NCBI GenBank assembly: GCA_029884455.1
Contig: JAOUHU010000006.1
Coordinates: forward strand, 37,606-101,605
DNA length: 64,000 bases
Origin: Gammaproteobacteria bacterium
GTDB taxonomy: Bacteria > Pseudomonadota > Gammaproteobacteria > Steroidobacterales > Woeseiaceae
Direction of reading: 5' to 3'
The number at the start of each line of letters is the position of its first letter. Position 1 is the first letter of the stretch. Position numbers and translations under genes: made by a program. Of this stretch, positions 61,737-64,000 are shown one piece after another. Under the pieces are notes generated by a model, which had not been told where the DNA came from, did not search any database, and saw nothing but the letters and a program-made list of their open reading frames with translations.

Positions 61737-63458
61737 TCAGCTGCTTTCGCCGGCAATGACGATTTCCGGGTATTGCGGCCGCCAGCGATACTCCTGCAAT
61801 CTCGCCGGCATAAGCTCGCGATCTGTGTTTGCTGCCACGCCATCGCTTATTGCCTGTTGCGCCACCGCCAATGCAACCTCGCCGCAAACCTGCCACAGCC
61901 GGCCAATGTTTGGCACCAGCAATTGTGCCGCAAGTTCCTCGTCGGTGAGCGACACCGCAAGAGCGTTGGCTGCTGCAGCAATCATGCTGCTGGTTATTTC
62001 GCTCGCCCCGCTGACGATGCTGCCGAGGCCAATGCCCGGGAATACAAACACATTGTTTGCCTGTCCAATACGCCGCTCACCCTGCTCGGTGCTGACGGGC
62101 GCGAACGGGCTGCCTGTGGCGACCAGCGCTTTGCCGTTTGTCCAGCGCAGCAGATCCTCGGGCACCGCCTCACTGATTGAAGTCGGGTTCGACATAGGCA
62201 GGATGATCGGCCTGGCGGTGTTGGCCAACATCGCACGTACGGTCGCCTCCGTGAACGAACCGCCCTGCCCTGAGGTGCCAACCAGTGCCGTCGCCTTGAA
62301 GGCCGTGACGGCCGACTGCAGATCCTTTCGCCCGCCCGCATTGAGCCCAAGTTCTGCTGTCATCGCAGCTGGCCAGGCCATTTGTCGCTTGAAGTCATCG
62401 AGACCGGCGCGGTCTTCAGTGACAATCCCCTGGCTGTCCATTACCAGTATGGCTCGCGTCAAGGCGTCACCAGTAACGCCGACGCGTGTGAGCTGCGCGC
62501 GTAACTGCCGCTGTATGCCGAGGCCCGCGGCGCCCGCGCCGTAAATAACAATTCGGCTGTCCGCGAACGCCTGCATCGAAATGCGGCAGCCGGCACGAAC
62601 ACAGGCCGACGCAACGGCACCCGTACCCTGGATGTCATCATTGAAAGATGGCAGCCGGTGCCGGTAGCGATCAAGAATCATCAGGGCGTTGTCTTTTTTG
62701 AAATCTTCCCACTGGATGACCACACCGGGGAACACGGCTTGCGCGGCGGCCACAAATTCATCCACCAGCGCCACGTACTCAGCACCGCGCAGACGTGGCT
62801 GGCGCCAGCCAAGATATAGTGGGTCGTCGAGCAATTCCTGGTTGTCCGTACCAACGTCGAGGCTGATCGGCAGCGTGCGTGCCGGATGAATACCGGCGCC
62901 GACACAATACAGGGCCAGCTTGCCGATACTGATCGCCATGCCACCCGCACCCTGATCACCGATACCGAGAATCGCCTCGTTATCGGTGACTACCATGAGT
63001 TTTACACCCGCGAATGGCGCGGAACTGCGTAGCACCTGTTCGATCCGGCCACGGTGATATGGCGTAATGAAAATCCCTCGCGAACGCCGGAAAACCCGCG
63101 AATAGTACTGCGATGCCTTGCCCACGGTCGGGGTATAAACAATGGGCATCGCCTCTTCGAGGTGTTCATGCAACAACCTGTAATACAGGGTCTCATTTCG
63201 ATCCTGCAGTGACGCAAGGCCGATTGCTCGCCCGACCGGGTCCTGGTTAAAAAAGATGGATCGGTAGATACGCCGCACCTGTACATCAATGGTGTTGTGT
63301 TGCGCCGGCAGTGCGCCCTCTATACCGAGCCTGCGGCGCTCATCGGCCGTAAAGCCGGTACCTTTGTTATACAGCGGGTAGCGTAGTATGTTTGGTCCGC
63401 AAAACGGGACCGTGAGCCTGTCACCTTGCGCCGTGCGCTCGAGCCTGAACTCGTCCAT
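61737..63458 (-). CDS. maeA: NAD-dependent malic enzyme
   Basis: A 573-residue oxidative decarboxylase that converts malate to pyruvate. Features: YTPTVGKASQYYS, the catalytic VVTDNEAILGIGDQGAGGM region, metal ligands in NDDIQGTGAV, the NAD Rossmann motif YGAGAAGLGIQ and PTSISEAVPED near the end. The length matches the large bacterial/eukaryotic type (E. coli MaeA, 565). The cofactor (NAD or NADP) is inferred from family similarity. Its start lies inside the end of the DMT transporter gene (38-nt overlap). Confidence 0.92.
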   Translation of the reverse strand: MDEFRLERTAQGDRLTVPFCGPNILRYPLYNKGTGFTADERRRLGIEGALPAQHNTIDVQVRRIYRSIFFNQDPVGRAIGLASLQDRNETLYYRLLHEHLEEAMPIVYTPTVGKASQYYSRVFRRSRGIFITPYHRGRIEQVLRSSAPFAGVKLMVVTDNEAILGIGDQGAGGMAISIGKLALYCVGAGIHPARTLPISLDVGTDNQELLDDPLYLGWRQPRLRGAEYVALVDEFVAAAQAVFPGVVIQWEDFKKDNALMILDRYRHRLPSFNDDIQGTGAVASACVRAGCRISMQAFADSRIVIYGAGAAGLGIQRQLRAQLTRVGVTGDALTRAILVMDSQGIVTEDRAGLDDFKRQMAWPAAMTAELGLNAGGRKDLQSAVTAFKATALVGTSGQGGSFTEATVRAMLANTARPIILPMSNPTSISEAVPEDLLRWTNGKALVATGSPFAPVSTEQGERRIGQANNVFVFPGIGLGSIVSGASEITSSMIAAAANALAVSLTDEELAAQLLVPNIGRLWQVCGEVALAVAQQAISDGVAANTDRELMPARLQEYRWRPQYPEIVIAGESS

Positions 63459-64000
63459 TGTTGGCCAGATCCGAATCCGAAGAGCCCGGCACTACACTTG
63501 GAATTGACCGTTGTGTCAAATCCTTCTTGAGCACCAGCACGTTGCCCGCCAACACCAGGAGCGTTCCAGTGATCAGGCTGGCATCGAGTTTCAAGCCTTC
63601 GAAGAGCATCGACAGGATCAGCGCTACCACAGGAAACAGCACCATCGAGTAACCGGCCCGGTGTGCCCCAATACGGCCAAGCAACGTCAGGTAAGCACCG
63701 AAGGCGAATATCGAGCCAAACAAGGTCAGGTACGCGAGTGAGGTCACGTAGCCCGGCGACCAGTCGAAATTGAAGGTCTGATGCTGGGCCATGGCTATCG
63801 CAGCAGACACCAGCATCCCGTAGAGCATGCCCCAGGCATTCGACTGAATGATGGGCAGTTTGCGTCGTTGTGCCGCCTGTGAGGCCATATTGCCAAACGA
63901 TGCGACCAGGGCGCCAAGGATTGCGAGCAGCGACCCGTACAAGACGCTGTCGGTGAGCGCGAGCTCACCAACCTGCGGTGCGAACAGCGTCAAAATACCT
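63421..64000 (-). CDS. DMT-superfamily (EamA) transporter, C-terminal part (5' end outside window)
   Basis: The frame stays open to the window edge, so the gene starts beyond base 64000. The visible 192 residues contain about five membrane segments of an EamA half (LYGSLLAILGALVASFGNMASQ, AWGMLYGMLVSAAIAMA, SLAYLTLFGSIFAFGAYLTLLGRIGAHRAGYSMVLFPVVALILSMLFEG, GTLLVLAGNVLVL). The SIFAFGAY and GAHRAGYSMVLFPVVAL stretches are typical of the second EamA repeat. The substrate is unknown. The C-terminal tail overlaps the malic enzyme start. Confidence 0.85.
   Translation of the reverse strand, partial: GILTLFAPQVGELALTDSVLYGSLLAILGALVASFGNMASQAAQRRKLPIIQSNAWGMLYGMLVSAAIAMAQHQTFNFDWSPGYVTSLAYLTLFGSIFAFGAYLTLLGRIGAHRAGYSMVLFPVVALILSMLFEGLKLDASLITGTLLVLAGNVLVLKKDLTQRSIPSVVPGSSDSDLANNGRVQARAHGAR

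Noticed and set aside
60698..61759. 353-codon open frame on the plus strand
   Set aside because: Shadow of the M16 peptidase gene, which has lipobox, HFFEH and full family length on the minus strand.
1..64000. tRNA, rRNA, CRISPR array, insertion sequence or prophage
   Set aside because: I looked for cloverleaf-like sequence, regularly spaced repeats, transposase or integrase motifs and phage structural genes and saw none; short structured RNAs could still be missed by eye.

Overview
The window reads as a chromosomal segment of a free-living, aerobic gammaproteobacterium. The support is the gene order fabD-fabG-acpP-fabF-pabB-pabC-mltG-tmk-holB-pilZ, a type II secretion pseudopilin operon that ends in gspN, an alaA gene followed by an AddB/AddA-like nuclease-helicase pair, and ETF, FadJ and DUF6491 genes. 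A lineage near Woeseiales, Chromatiales or Xanthomonadales fits this mix, but that is an inference from gene content. I see no tRNA, rRNA, CRISPR array, insertion sequence, phage gene or integrase. Gene density is very high, with many 1-4 nt stop/start overlaps and frequent GTG or TTG starts.

Layout. 0-4.7 kb: end of a TPR protein, a 2Fe-2S ferredoxin, a peroxiredoxin, etfAB (minus), a mercaptopyruvate sulfurtransferase and a DUF6491 lipoprotein. 4.9-12.0 kb: alaA, then an AddB-like nuclease and an AddA-like helicase-nuclease. 12.0-17.5 kb (minus): gspGHIJKLMN without gspC, D, E or F. 17.6-26.9 kb (plus): rhombosortase, then fatty-acid synthesis (fabD, fabG, acpP, fabF), p-aminobenzoate synthesis (pabB, pabC), mltG, tmk, holB and pilZ. 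26.9-34.5 kb: a double cyclic-nucleotide-binding/rhodanese fusion, fadJ, an EEP-family phosphohydrolase, a TIR-like protein, a glycerophosphodiesterase, two uncharacterised membrane proteins and a pirin. 34.6-36.2 kb: a decayed outer-membrane beta-barrel gene and a secreted two-repeat cysteine-rich protein.

36.4-43.4 kb is the most distinctive accessory block: a 909-residue MalT-type LuxR regulator, an exported barrel-like protein of the bacterial 'neuromedin U' group, a small 81-residue protein and two tandem exported DUF1254/DUF1214 proteins. It is the best candidate here for a poorly described system. 43.5-46.9 kb (minus): an EptA-type phosphoethanolamine transferase downstream of an Omp85-family outer-membrane protein. 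47.1-56.8 kb looks like a stress/envelope island: cytochrome c lipoprotein, tandem Usp, host-attachment protein, DUF2238 membrane protein, DUF4136 lipoprotein, an alcohol dehydrogenase that lacks its structural-zinc cysteines, CbpA/CbpM, a beta-CASP metallo-hydrolase, a cyclopropane fatty acid synthase-like methyltransferase and a geranylgeranyl-reductase-like flavoprotein. 56.7-64 kb (minus): an ATPase-like/FHA protein with eroded nucleotide-binding motifs, beta-carbonic anhydrase, an M16 peptidase lipoprotein, malic enzyme and a truncated DMT transporter.

How the parts may work together. ETF and FadJ indicate fatty-acid oxidation; the fab and cfa genes cover synthesis and modification of membrane lipid. 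Rhombosortase sits head-to-head with the secretion operon whose substrates it is expected to process. The CbpA/CbpM, Usp, ADH, MBL and CFA genes suggest a stationary-phase or low-oxygen response. All functions are assigned by reading motifs and translated sequence; no database search was run.
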